A program made the translations under genes and the position numbers. Positions 33,539 to 44,284 of a stretch of DNA of 64,000 nt are shown in pieces (position 1 is the stretch's first letter; each line of letters starts with the position of its first letter). Below the pieces are notes generated by a model. That model had not been told where the DNA came from and made no database searches. It saw only the letters and a list, made by a program, of their open reading frames with translations. This DNA comes from Laccaria trichodermophora. Taxonomy: Eukaryota > Basidiomycota > Agaricomycetes > Agaricales > Hydnangiaceae. The stretch lies in contig JACTVC010000018.1 of assembly GCA_018417955.1 (NCBI GenBank), forward strand, positions 930,001 through 994,000, read 5' to 3'.

Positions 33539-35533
33539 CCTTGAAGGGATGTGTCCCCGGCAGCTTCTGAGCCTGGGTACGAAAGTGGACCTGGCACTCG
33601 GTGACTGGAACGAGTTGGGAACGAGTCTTTATATGCAGAACAAATTCGCACAATGATGTCTGCAGAAGTAAGTAGATGTACAAAGTTGAGAATGCTCGTA
33701 CTGGGAGTGAGAACTGTGGAAGCCAGTGCTTGCAATTGCCAGTGAGGGCGCAATTGCAAAAATGTTCACTTCGTTGAGTCTTGAGACAATGTGGGCGTTG
33801 GCCTGCAGCACGTGACTAAAATCTCTTCCTCTTTGCACCCGACATTCGATCCAGCTGGCCACATATCTAGTAGCGAAAGCGCCTAGATATGCGTCTCGAG
33901 GAACACTTCATCGGAAGTGTGCCGCCACGTCAAACACCAACCAAACTCGAGGGACATGACATACCTATCCCAACGGGGGTCCAGTCTGCACTGTGACGAT
34001 GCCCCAGCCTTACAGGTTGTTGAGTGGTAGGGAAGGCCTCAATGTATGTCCCCTTTTTTTTCCCCCATGTGTTATCCCTTTGCCCTTTTCTTTCTTCCTC
34101 CGTCCTTTCTGCCTTTGACTCTCCGCTATCTCCTCCCTTCCACCCCTCCCTTGGCTATTAGTACATTTGCTCCCTCTCGTTTCACTCTTTCTCCTCATCC
34201 CCTCTTCTCGTTTGCTTCTCGTGTCCCCTCCCTCCTGATCTACAAATACAAAACTAACGTATTTGGGAGATAGCGAGCAGGTACGTGTCCCCCCGCAAAC
34301 GTCATTCCGCGCAAGATGTTGGGTTGTCACCTAAGATGAGAGGAGGCTGAGGATTGTGTTCCCTAGGGGATGTCGCTTGATGATTGGACAGAATTCCGTG
34401 GGTGTAGAAGAGAGTTGTTGCATGGAGAATGGTCGGATGACGATCTCAGTCTTCGTCGGCGCGAGTAGGGTAAACTGCCAGCCATGGGGTCATCAACAGG
34501 TGAGTTTGGAAATATGGGCTCATGTGGGCTTCAGTTCATATTGCTGACATCGGATATCTGGATGGTAGTAACGTTGGCTGCCTAAGTGCATAGGCAGACG
34601 CTGCATTTGTCGAGGCATCCAGCGTGCAAATCAGTCGTACATCATGTTCGTTGAACCTGCTGTTACTGCAACCAGTCGTACGTCGAATAAAATGATTGCT
34701 CGAAGATCTCACAGGGTTTTCGCTATATTCCGAACCCGAAAGACTACTCAACCGCGGATGATTCAAAGCACGGTACGACGCCGGTTTCCTGCCATCCCCC
34801 AACCATTCATCTTTTGTTCTGCGTCGAAGCGATGACGGGTCCCGCCACACAATCCATGCCAAACACCTCCATGCCGAAGGAGACCATAGTCACCCATTTA
34901 GCCGGGTTTAGACCAACAACAGTCGACGGAGTCCCCATGCTCGTACTCACGAACGACGAAATCACTACGGAGGAGACGTGGGTGGACGACACCGTGTTAT
35001 GGGAAGATGGGGATCGCTTATATCGCTGATTGGGGTGAGTTTCGTGTTGTGGGAGATGTTCAAGTGCCGAATTCAGCGTAACGAGTAGGACGGTTAAGGT
35101 GATGGAATGGGAGGAGTGACCGATTTGGTCATATGTTGTGGATGAGAGGATCACCAGAGATATCTCCGTTGCCTTACACAAAAATCTACTTGATCTTCAA
35201 CATGGGGACAGTTTTGGCTGGGAATCGAACCCTCGTATCCTGCATGTCAAGACTCATTGTACAGCCCCAGAGGGTACGCATGACAGGCGCATAGACAACC
35301 AATGCCCCAACAAGGGGGTTGAATGCATATTTCTTTTTCCGAGTTTGTGTCCAAGTACGTATCGAGCAGTACTTGAATCGATTTCAAAATTGCATGGCAT
35401 TGAAGTTTGTAAAACATACGATAACATGCACACAAGGCGTGCACCGTGGATCAATTCATGTAGGAGTAAATTTATGTACCCTTTTTTTTTTTCAAGAAAA
35501 GAAAAGAAACTCTTGCTATCGCGATCATCCTGG

Positions 35534-35631
35534 CACTCTGTCTGGGAATCGAACCCAATTCTCGCAGATAAATCCAGGATATTATGGCGTCTCTTCGATA
35601 CCGCGTGTACTGACCAATGTACTAACAAAGA
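35534..35631 (-). pseudogene. tRNA-like sequence, block Y middle position
   Basis: Acceptor TCTTTGT, intact D-arm with GGTCAGTAC and T-arm GGTTCGATTCCCAG are kept. The anticodon arm (CGCGGTATCGAA) no longer pairs with its partner (CTGCG), and the outer acceptor pair is lost. It matches the middle copy of block Z. Confidence 0.6.
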
Positions 35632-35800
35632 AGTTACATTTCGACGTCTCAAACACGAGCATAAAAGAGTCAGGCAGGAAATCTACGATAAGAAATAATT
35701 GACAGTATGAGGAGGAAATTTTGACCTTGAGAAAAATAGCTAATGAATGATGTCCAGGCATACCTTCTCCAGTTCCCCAAAAGCGTCGCAGGTTCTTTAT

Positions 35801-35905
35801 CTCTTTGACTGGGAATCGAACCCAGCTTTCGCGCATATAAGTGCATCTTTCAACTGTTGCTGGCTGAATGACGAGCGCGTGTACTGACCAATATACTAAC
35901 AAAGA
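35801..35905 (-). tRNA. tRNA-Asp-like (GTC) with intron, U33 changed
   Basis: Six of seven acceptor pairs form (TCTTTGT against TCAAAGA), with discriminator G. The anticodon stem CGCGC/GCGCG, T-arm CTGGG/CCCAG and box B GGTTCGATTCC are perfect. The loop reads TCGTCA, so the anticodon is GTC but the usually invariant U33 is C. An insert of about 32 nt follows position 37. It may be a silent copy. Confidence 0.6.
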
Positions 35906-36142
35906 GGTTGGTTATGTGTCTCTTCAGTGGCCATTCAGCTGGGGATGTGTAGTGACAAACATTGATGAAGTGGTGTCAGATGTCCTTGTAAGTATTTATT
36001 TTACTTGCATGGAGGGTCAAGTCCTCAATCAGCTGGGAATTGTAATCGTGGCAGAGCGTCAAAGTTCGCCAACTAGTCTGTATAGACGTGGAGGCCAAAT
36101 CAGCATCTTATCTTTCTTGCAAAAGGTTTTTCTAGCAGCGAG

Positions 36143-36237
36143 ATCTCTGTCTGGGAGTTGAACCCAGCTTTCGTCTGTCAATGGGTGATTCGTTTCATCA
36201 TATCACAGGCATGTACTGGCCGATGTACTAACAGAGA
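36143..36237 (-). pseudogene. tRNA-like sequence with perfect acceptor stem
   Basis: Acceptor TCTCTGT/ACAGAGA is fully paired with compensating changes relative to the other copies. The D-arm is kept. Box B reads GGTTCAACTCC, and the anticodon arm cannot pair across the insert. Confidence 0.5.
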
Positions 36238-36514
36238 TATTGTGTATGAGTGCGATTTGTGGGAGTTGAGTCAAGAGACCTCCATGTGTGCATTTAGTGG
36301 TCGAAAATGTATGAGTCATTTGTGAGGTCAATTGGCCAATGTAGACGTAGATTCTTCACCTTGAGAACGACTTGAGTTGCAAATAAAAGACGAAAACAGC
36401 TTGGAGTCGAACTCAATTTTTGTGCATGCAATGATGACAACAGAGAGGTCTCTGGAGGGAAAATTTTTACTTGACCATCAGTAGGATCTTGTTAACCAGG
36501 TTGATCAGAAGCTA

Positions 36515-36868
36515 CTGTGCCATTTCGATCAATTCGGCAGGCCATGTTACGCGTTACATGCCTGTTGAAATTTTGATTTCGGCAGATGGGGGAGACGACC
36601 GTTACATAGATTTTTTTCGGCAGATAGAGGAGAATTTTATGGGTAACCTGATCCAAATCGCAATGTTTACTATTTTTTTAACTCAAAGCGCTACACAATA
36701 GTTAGAGACCAGGAGATTTTTTTTACGATTTTTTGGTGATTTACAAAGCTTTTTTTACATTTTTTTATGGATTCGGCACTTGGCCAAAACGACCGTTACC
36801 TCTGTTACATTTCGGCGATTTGGGAGGGGCCGTTACGCGTTACTGCCGAATTGATCGAAATGGCACAG
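36515..36868. mobile_element. TA-flanked MITE, 354 bp
   Basis: The ends are CTGTGCCATTTCGATCAATT and its complement, continuing into CGGCAG. TA lies on both sides (36513-36514, 36869-36870). The inner part repeats ATTTCGGC and CGTTAC words. The element at 55481-55740 has the same end (CTGTAGTATTTCGTTCAATT), so this is one family. Confidence 0.85.
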
Positions 36869-37147
36869 TAGGTTCAGCAGCTGTCACAATTGGAAACACG
36901 GATCAACGAGGAAATGGCTGTAAATATGTTTACTTGGTTCTTGAATGGAAAAATGATTTCCCAAAAGACTGGCACACTCCCCATATCATAGTATGTGAGT
37001 TGAGCCCAGCTTTTTCACCAAACGAGTCAGTGCAAGATTTCATGACGGGCGCCTGTACTGACCGTTGACGGTATTAAGAACAGAGGGGGCCCTTGCAGAG
37101 GTAGGCGTTGGAAGGGTAAACGAAACGATAGTGGAGTGGCAGCTGAC

Positions 37148-37253
37148 ATTTCTGTCTGGGAAACGAATCCAGCTTTTGCGTGTTGAAGGTAACTCTATCT
37201 TTTAGTTCTCAGCAACTGATCGGCGTGTGTACTAACCTATATGTGAACAGAGA
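37148..37253 (-). pseudogene. Degraded tRNA-like sequence
   Basis: Acceptor TCTCTGT against ACAGAAA pairs at six of seven positions. The D-arm is altered (CACATATAGGTTAG), and box B is damaged (GGATTCGTTTCC). Confidence 0.45.
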
Positions 37254-37454
37254 GCTTAACCCAGTGGCTGTTGATCCCGATATTGATACACAATTCAATT
37301 GATATGGACCGAAAGCATTTTCATTCACTTTATTTCCATTTCATGGGAATAAGTTTCTGAAGTTCGAGTAATGTACAATTTAGCACTATGGTGGCAGGAT
37401 GAATACACTGTAATGGCGCTGGAGAACAGAAAAAGCCAAATAGCGATGATGGGA

Positions 37455-37549
37455 CTCTTTGTATGGGAATCGAACCCAGCTCTTGCACTAACTAATGCAC
37501 AATATAGATCAATGGTGAGCGCGTGTACTGGCCAATGTACTAACAAAGA
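37455..37549 (-). pseudogene. tRNA-like sequence, anticodon arm lost
   Basis: All seven acceptor pairs (TCTTTGT/ACAAAGA), discriminator G, D-arm and box B GGTTCGATTCC are kept. The anticodon loop reads TCACCA in place of TTGTCA, and the 3' strand of the stem (GTGCA) does not match CGCGC. Confidence 0.6.
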
Positions 37550-37695
37550 ATTTCAAGGGGGAAATAGTTAGTTGAGCTATAAACAAATCAACATGAGCGT
37601 TTAAACCACCGCATATTCATGCATCTACACTTAAAGCATGACAATATAATTTCCAATTTGTAGGTGGAGCTCCACCTCATTGTCGTACCGATCAG

Positions 37696-38522
37696 TCACG
37701 GTCTCTTGGAAATCTCCCACCACGGCAGCATCACCATGGCAAAGGCAGTAACATGATAAGTCCTCATATAGTCCCAGTACTCAGGGAACCAACCTGCCAT
37801 CTCCCAATCAATAACCCAAATCTTGCCGTCCTTCCACAGAACATTGTGCGGTCCCATATCCCCATGCGAGAAAATAGTCCTGTACCTCCGCCCTGCAACT
37901 TTGGATAACGCATTTTGAAGAAGAGGATACTTCTCCGGAAACATGCGAAAGAACTCGTGTCCGAAATACTTGTGGAACTCGTCGTGGTTATCAAATGGGC
38001 CGTATTCAGAAGCTATCTGAAAATAGGAGCAGGCTGACCCGTCTATGGACTGCACACACTCTGGATCGGGAGGTTCTAGTGCGCGAAGTTGGTCGAGACA
38101 GTCTTTTAGCTGAACCATTGAGCTTTGCTGCTCTTCAGGTGATAGCGTACGCCATATGTCCTCGAGAACTGGTGCGGCAATGTTTTCTTGGACGATGTAT
38201 ATTTCTCCGTCGACGGTGAACACATCCAAGATCCGTGGGATGGGGATGGTGGCGTTTCGCGCAACGTAATCCATGGATAACGCTTCAGTGAGGCGTTGCG
38301 TTCCTTTGGTGAGTTGTTTGGTCTTGATCGAGAACAACCTTTTGAATTTTCTGATCTGGTTGTTGTATTTGCAGCCAAAGTTGAATAGGAAAAGTTCTTG
38401 ACCTCTAAGTTCGCGAGGGGACGTTAAAAACGCAGGCGGCCTAGCAGCATATCAGTCGATCCTATGTCTTCCAAGAATCTTCTGACGTACGCAGGTGAAG
38501 CCTCCTTCTGCTTTATAGGCAT
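37696..38522 (-). CDS. Aminoglycoside-phosphotransferase-like kinase
   Basis: Fungal member of the APH/choline-kinase fold; its small-molecule substrate is unknown. Exon 1 is 38522-38491 (MPIKQKEASP plus two bases), a 49-nt GTACGT...TAG intron follows, and exon 2 is 38440-37696. The product is about 258 aa. The catalytic loop is SHGDMGPHNVLW (HGD with downstream Asn), followed by VIDWEMAGWFPEYWDY, whose Asp would bind metal. An N-lobe hinge-like IYIVQENI is also seen. The frame stops after WWEISKRP. A one-base shift would continue ETVTDRYDNEVELHL to a stop at 37631, which looks like the original C-terminus. The gene has thus probably lost about 20 residues by a frameshift outside the catalytic core. 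Confidence 0.8.
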
Positions 38523-39635
38523 GAAGATAGATGGGGCCCAGCTAAAGTCTTCTAGTCGAGTACGGCAAGTGGGGTAAAGTTGATGGACATGACCGTGATG
38601 GTGAACGTGGCTAGTGTGTATACATGTTTGTAGTTGTATGCGCACTGTTGACGTCTGTGTTCGCATTCTCGATGACGCGCCCTAGGCTCGTGACCATCCG
38701 TTTCTTCAAACTCCGCAAGTGTATTCATCACTAAGCCAAATCGGACACGCATCATTGAACCTTCTGTTACTGAAACCAGTACGGTCAAAAAGTCGCACAT
38801 TGAATAACTGGATTGCCCGAAGGATCTGACCTTTTTCAGGATACCTGTTCGTTCCTGGTACGACGCCAGATTTTCCCTACCGGCCATCCCTTCTGCGTCA
38901 GAGCGATGACAGCTCCCGCAGCCTGGTCCGCCACCAATGTTTCCATGTCACAGGGAACTATAATCGGCCGGATAGGTTTTGACACACGACTGTCATGGGA
39001 TTCTCGTTCTTGTACACATGAAGGACGAGATGTGGGAGGACGCTCGGGTGCTTTGGGAAGAGGGGAAGGCCTTTATTGCTGATTCGGTGAGCTTCGTGTT
39101 GTGGGAGATCCGAATTCTTGCGTGACGAATTTTACAGTTTTAGGTGATGAAAAGTGAGGGTGGAATGTCCGATTTTGGGGTATGTTTTGGAGAGGGTTGG
39201 GGATCAGAGGACGGGTTCGAAAACTCAGACTGTGGTTCCATAAAATAGGACAGTGATGCTCTCCGAAAATTGATACTCCTTTTTCAGGAATACCTCCGTC
39301 GCCCTATCCATCTCAACTCGTAAAAATGTTCTTAGATCTTTTGTTGTCAATCTACAGCTCCAAAGCGTATGCATAACAGGTGCGTACACAACCAAGTCAT
39401 TAACAAGGGAGTTGGATAGATATTTCTTTTTATGACCTTGCGCCGAGGTCCTTACACATATCGGGCGGTTCTTTATTTGCTTTTGAAAGTGCGGGACATT
39501 GAATTACGAAGAGTTGGAGACGTACGACAAAGGTGTGGATCAGTCATTCATGTGTAAAGATGACAATATAGTTATTATACATACATGTTTACTTCTTTTT
39601 AAAAAAAGGGAACCAACCGTGTCTGGAATTTAACA

Positions 39636-39731
39636 TTCTCTGTCTGGGAATCGAACCCAATTCTCGCGCGTACATCTGACATCAAGCCATCCTATGGAGA
39701 CCGCGTGTACTGACCAATATACTAACAAAGA
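39636..39731 (-). tRNA. tRNA-like, block Z middle position, ambiguous anticodon
   Basis: Acceptor TCTTTGT/ACAGAGA pairs throughout with one G-U. The D-arm and box B (GGTTCGATTCC) are intact. The anticodon stem CGCGG/GCGCG has one mismatch. The loop reads TCTCCA, so by alignment with the Asp copies the anticodon would be TCC, with C at position 33; shifting the stem by one base gives CTC. Probably a pseudogene on its way from tRNA-Asp. Confidence 0.45.
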
Positions 39732-39911
39732 AGTTCATTATTGGCGTCCCAAACATGAGCATAAAAGAGTCAGCCAGGGGGATCCACGACGAGAGAAAAT
39801 TGACGGTATGGGGAGGGAATCTTAATCTTGAGAAAAAAGAGTTGATGATGACCTCTAGGCATACTTACCTTCTCCACTCCCCCAAAAGTGATACTGAGCG
39901 ATGGGCTATAT

Positions 39912-40006
39912 CTCTTTGCATGGGAGTCGAACCCAGCTTTCGCGCTATAAACACATTCGTGTATTTGAATGACAAGCGCGTGTACTGACCAATGTACTAA
40001 CAAAGA
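39912..40006 (-). tRNA. tRNA-Asp (GTC) with intron
   Basis: Acceptor TCTTTGT pairs with GCAAAGA using one G-U, and the discriminator is G. The D-arm GTACATTGGTCAGTAC and anticodon stem CGCGC/GCGCG are perfect, and the loop TTGTCA gives U33 and GTC. An intron of about 22 nt follows position 37. One outer T-stem pair is lost (CTGGG/CCCAT), and box B is GGTTCGACTCC. With 32919-33013 it is the best candidate for a working gene. Confidence 0.7.
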
Positions 40007-40035
40007 GGTTGAATATGTATCTTTTCGGGGGCCGT

Positions 40036-41943
40036 TGAGTAGGGGGCGTGTAACGGGGAAAATCAACGAAGCGGCATCATTGATTTTATTCAACTGCATC
40101 GGGCGGTACAATCGATTCAATGAGAAATACGGCTCTTTTGGCGTCTATCTATGCGGCGGCATCGCATTCGCAAAAAATGCAGCTTTGGGTCTGAGAAAGA
40201 GTAAGTTGTGGTTAGGGTTGACGTGCGCACGTGATCGCTGCAAACATTCCATTTCCAATCCTCTCTTAGCCCCGTCTTTCCCAACTCCCTTATCCACGTC
40301 AACGAGCATCCTACCTTTAATCTGCATTGATACGCCTTTTGGGAGAAATTTTTGGGGTGTTTACTCATTGCCAAGAGCCGCACTGTACTTCAAAAAGTGC
40401 CACCGTTCGCATCTTTCACAAGCTCAATCTTTTATCTTTGACCTCAGCAGGCACTTCGAACGCACTATTGACCACCGTAGTGGAAATCGATTGGGGAAAT
40501 TAAAGAGGGCCATTGGGGCATGGACGAAATGAGAGCCATGGGAAGGCGGATTTCAATGTATGTTTTCCCTCCTTGTCATCTCCACCCTCCCACCGGGCTT
40601 CTTGTCTATTTCCTTTCATTTCCAACATTCCCTCACTCTCCTTTCCGTCTTCTTTTCTCCCTCTGCGGCCTCCGTCCCCATCACCCCTTCCCTCTCTTCC
40701 TTCCACTACTTCCGGCTTCTCCTCCATTTCTTTTCCCTCCGTTCCTCCCTGTCCTCTTTTCCTCTTCCATCTACACTCCTCCACCTACTCTTGTTTCAAC
40801 CTGCTAATCAATCTGTGAGTAGATAACTAGCAAGTTTGCGAATTTGCAAGGGTGGCATTTCAAGGCCACTAGGGCCGTTTGGAGGGGGGTGCTGGTAACG
40901 GTGGAAATCAACAGTTCGGGTGACCGTCTCCGCAACATGGCGCAACTGGACGGGAATTGTTGGCTCAGCGATAAGCTTGCACAAAGATACCAACCAGATG
41001 TGGACGTTTACGTGTATGGATTCCGGGTTGCGAATTTCGAACGCGTTATGACAAGTACGCCTGATTTCTGCTTTCCTTCCGTTCTCAACTCATCTTATCC
41101 AATCCACCTGAATTTATATAGCCACGTCTATGTTGCACCCCTAAACCGGCGTTGCACGTCTCGCAATGTTGGTTTCTGAGTTCCAGAGTTGCTGTGAGGA
41201 GTCTCGTCATCACTACACCCTCCGTTTCTTACTTGACATTTTCGCAGATCCTATGCTCCTGTCCTTCGTACGCTGTTTCTGATGCTCCTAAAGCCAAACC
41301 TGATAATCAACGGCGTCTACCATAACCTAACTCGATCTTTTCACTATGCTACGCGACAGGATGATATCGTGTAAATGAGTCTATGAACGCTATCTGGGCA
41401 GAGGTGGTGACGTGGCACTCGGTGCGCCCCCGAATGATTTCTCTGCAAAAATTCAGTAGATTTACCTACGAGTCTCCCTAGTTTGCGAGTCAACGCCGTT
41501 CCAATTAATCGCCCAGTCATCCGCTCAGCTACCATGCCCATGTCATGTTGAGCTTAATCATTTGTGGCTCAATCAAGCCTCGATCACGCTTTTTGTATAC
41601 CGTGATTGTGAACACCCAACACATACGGTTGGTCCATGTTCTTGTGATGGGTGTGATCCCCTATCACCTGGGCCGAGTGCGGGTACGTCGTCCATTGCCA
41701 AGCAATATTCACAATCCGTGTATGAAAGATGACCTTAGGAATCGATTGTGATACAGATGTTCACGCTGAAGAACCATCCACTACCATCCACTACTTGATA
41801 AAGTTAGAGTGGCGTAAGTGTAATTATAGTTCTGCTGGAGAGATTACATCTGACGCGGACTACCTAGTAAATTCTCCATATTGTAAAGGGAGCGAGTGCA
41901 ATTGGTGAGGCGAGTAGTATCGTAAAAGGGGAACGCAAGTCAA
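40036..41943. other. No supported gene; T/C-rich tract and one protein-like frame
   Basis: A T/C-rich tract at about 40560-40800 opens all plus frames. At 40844-41060 a frame reads LDGNCWLSDKLAQRYQPDV and looks protein-like, but has no partner exon or known motif. The rest is unassigned. Confidence 0.35.
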
Positions 41944-43064
41944 CTAACTATTCCTAAAACTTTCAAGGTCCACAATATGCGTAAGCTTGACATCGTCACA
42001 GTGAGTGCCGAAATATCTCGGCATTTCAAAACTCCACTGTAGATTTCCGGCGAGCCAGATACCTAGCGCCTCAAAGAACGCTACAATATCGTTATCCAAT
42101 GGCTTTCCCCAGGAGGGCAAACGTGACCTCCCATCCATGAAGCGATCATAAAGCTCGCAGAACTTGACTCCACTATAATCCGCTGCGGCTTGGAGATCTA
42201 TTGACAGCTCCTGCATGACAACGCTGAGGTAATTCCACCTCCCGTGTCCTTTCGCGAGTTCCTTTCCGTACGAGTGCACGTCCTGGATTGTAAGTTAATT
42301 TATTGTAGATCCTTGCATTGGAAAACGAAATAGACTTACGTTCGACAACCAGCTCATGTCCAACACAGCCAAATACATCTCGTTGAAGACTGGATCTTCG
42401 TATACCTCGTCGGGAAGTTCGATTCCAAGGGCGTACTCAATATGTGTGAAGCCGACGCGCAACGCGCAATTTTCCCGACGAACTCGGGTGTATTCCTCAA
42501 TCGATAGTACTTCGTTGGATTCACGAAGTTCAAGCTCCTTGGGCAGAGCCTTAAACGTTGCCTCCCAGTCTTGCAAAAACCTCCTCCAAAGAGTTGGCCC
42601 GACGGATTTGAAGAAACGAGCTCGGTAACTACCAATGCGTCAATATTCAACGCCTGATACAGAGGGACTGAAGATTTGACGTACTCGTTGATCATCCGCT
42701 CTCCTGCGGACGAAGACGTGATAATATCGCTCTGCATTGCGTCGACAGATTCTTTGCTTGTGAGCGTTCCTTTATTTTTATCCTCGTCGTCCGTGATGTC
42801 GTCAAGCGCAAACACGAGGAGGCAGAAGTCGGTACAGTTCCTCAACTTTTCATACCCCGCGTAAGGAAATGTTCGCGATGCGAAACGCGGAACGTCCGAC
42901 CGCAGGAATTTTTTCCATTGATCGTCACTGAGGAGGCCGTAGCTCCGTATCCACTCTTCGGTTTCTCTTCGCACCACGTCCTCCAGTGGATGGGTGTTGG
43001 AGAGAAGGTTGCAGATGGACAAGAAGTCGGGAATATAAAGAAGTTGCTGATGTGTGGAGGCCAT
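41944..43064 (-). CDS. Class I sesquiterpene synthase
   Basis: Cyclises a prenyl diphosphate, most likely farnesyl diphosphate, in the cytosol with Mg2+. Exons 43064-42685, 42628-42340 and 42282-41944 give exactly 335 aa, the usual size. The 57-nt intron between exons 1 and 2 (GTACGT...TAG) must be removed, or the frame seems broken. Motifs: Asp-rich DDITD at residues 88-92 in VFALDDITD; the NSE triad NDVHSYGKE at 223-231, split by intron 2 right after the Asn; and the RY pair in MPRYFGTH near the C-terminus. The middle has LSIEEYTRVRRENCALRVGF as in basidiomycete enzymes. All key residues are present, so it looks functional. The product cannot be predicted. No P450 or other biosynthetic gene lies beside it here. 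Confidence 0.92.
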
Positions 43065-44284
43065 AGCGGGATGAAGTGCACCAGTGACAATCAAAAATGA
43101 GGTATTTATACGAATTCAAGACTGGTAGCGGCTATATTAAAAGCTGTTCGTCTGGATGCGTGTGTCGTAGGCCTGAAGATGTTCCAACAGGCGGCTGTCG
43201 GGTTGTAACACAACCGGACTCATAGGTTTTCGGCGTTGCTCACAGGCGATGACAGGCGCCAACAGCTTTGATTTCGGCAATTTCTACTTGTGGGAAAGGC
43301 AGTCACAGCTCTTGTTCCAGTTTGTCCTTGACTTTCAATGCGGATTCCAAGATCAAATTTTTTTTTCACAGGAATCTTCACGTCCTCACCATCCGAATTC
43401 CAGCATTAAGTTTTTTTTACAAGTGATTAAAGTCCTATTGCTGATTTGTGACGATTTTCGTTCGAGCGGCTCTTTCTCTAAAAATAGAACGCCTCCATCT
43501 GGGAAAGTTCGTTCCTCAATCTTCATGGCGTGATGGCTTCCATCTGTGGGTGCAGGCGATATGTATTTGTCGAGAAGCAGTGGCTAACAATATCATCATT
43601 CAAACGAATCAACGAAGATCTTACCCTTTCCAGGCACGAAGGGCGGAATGTGAGCATCACCGATGAGGTACATCCATAATGAAGGTCAATGTAGTCGAGT
43701 TGTATGTTTCGTTTCAGTGGTGCCAAAAAATAGATAGGTATCATCATCAACGAATGCTAGTAATATTTCCTTTGAACATCGATGTCTGGGTCATATTCCC
43801 CTGAAACACGGCCGCGGCTTATTCTAGAAGAAGATTGGAGATAAGGAGGCCACGACCAGTGCTGTGACGTCGGAAATGACTTTGAACCGACAGATAAAAT
43901 TGATTATGAGCGCTAGTTGCCAATAGAATTCACGACCAGGCAAACTGGAAGAGACTCGCGAACTCCAATGATACTTCTATTGTATATGGAAAAAATCTTC
44001 CGCCAACTAAGGGGTATTACGGAAATCCATAGTATGTTCGCTGTGCATACATAAAATCATGAAAATTACAAACCACAGCTACATAATTCTCAACAAGCTT
44101 CAAGAGTGGTGCCTCTTCGTAAGTTTCTAGGCCAACGAAGGTACGAGGGAAAGTGACAGCTTCATACACGTGTCGACTGTCGAACAATACCATAAGCTTC
44201 CCGATCACCCCCGCTACGAGCCATATAAAATACCTCCACCGCTTGGCCATAGTGTCCTGCACCTCTCCTGGACACGGCAACATC
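43065..44284. other. Intergenic between terpene synthase and DUF6533 gene
   Basis: The two genes diverge across this stretch. Open frames at 43249-43750 and 44017-44310 lack motifs and plausible splice structure. No repeat or RNA seen. Confidence 0.4.

Larger units (their letters stand above)
34620..35935 (-). repeat. tRNA-associated block, copy Y
   Basis: Parallel to blocks X and Z. It contains a decayed protein-like stretch at 34814-35029 on the plus strand (related to 38906-39110), a diverged tRNA-like sequence at about 35213-35325, another at 35534-35631 and a tRNA-Asp at 35801-35905, in that order. The spacer phrase CATAAAAGAGTCAGGCAGG recurs in Z as CATAAAAGAGTCAGCCAGG. Confidence 0.75.
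38750..40035 (-). repeat. tRNA-associated block, copy Z
   Basis: Third copy of the block at 32190 and 34620. Its plus-strand stretch from 38906 (WEEGKAFIADSVSFVLWE) corresponds to 34838-35070 in block Y and may be the relic of a small gene. It ends in the tRNA-like pair at 39636 and 39912. Confidence 0.7.

Noticed and set aside
35138..35902. Mid-size frames with phrases such as SLLVHWSVHAL across the tRNA blocks
   Set aside because: They translate the tRNA-like sequences and their spacers, recur in each block and have no coding signature.
42600..42690. Apparent frameshift in the terpene synthase
   Set aside because: A GTACGT...GGTAG intron between 42685 and 42628 restores the frame and gives the expected 335 residues.
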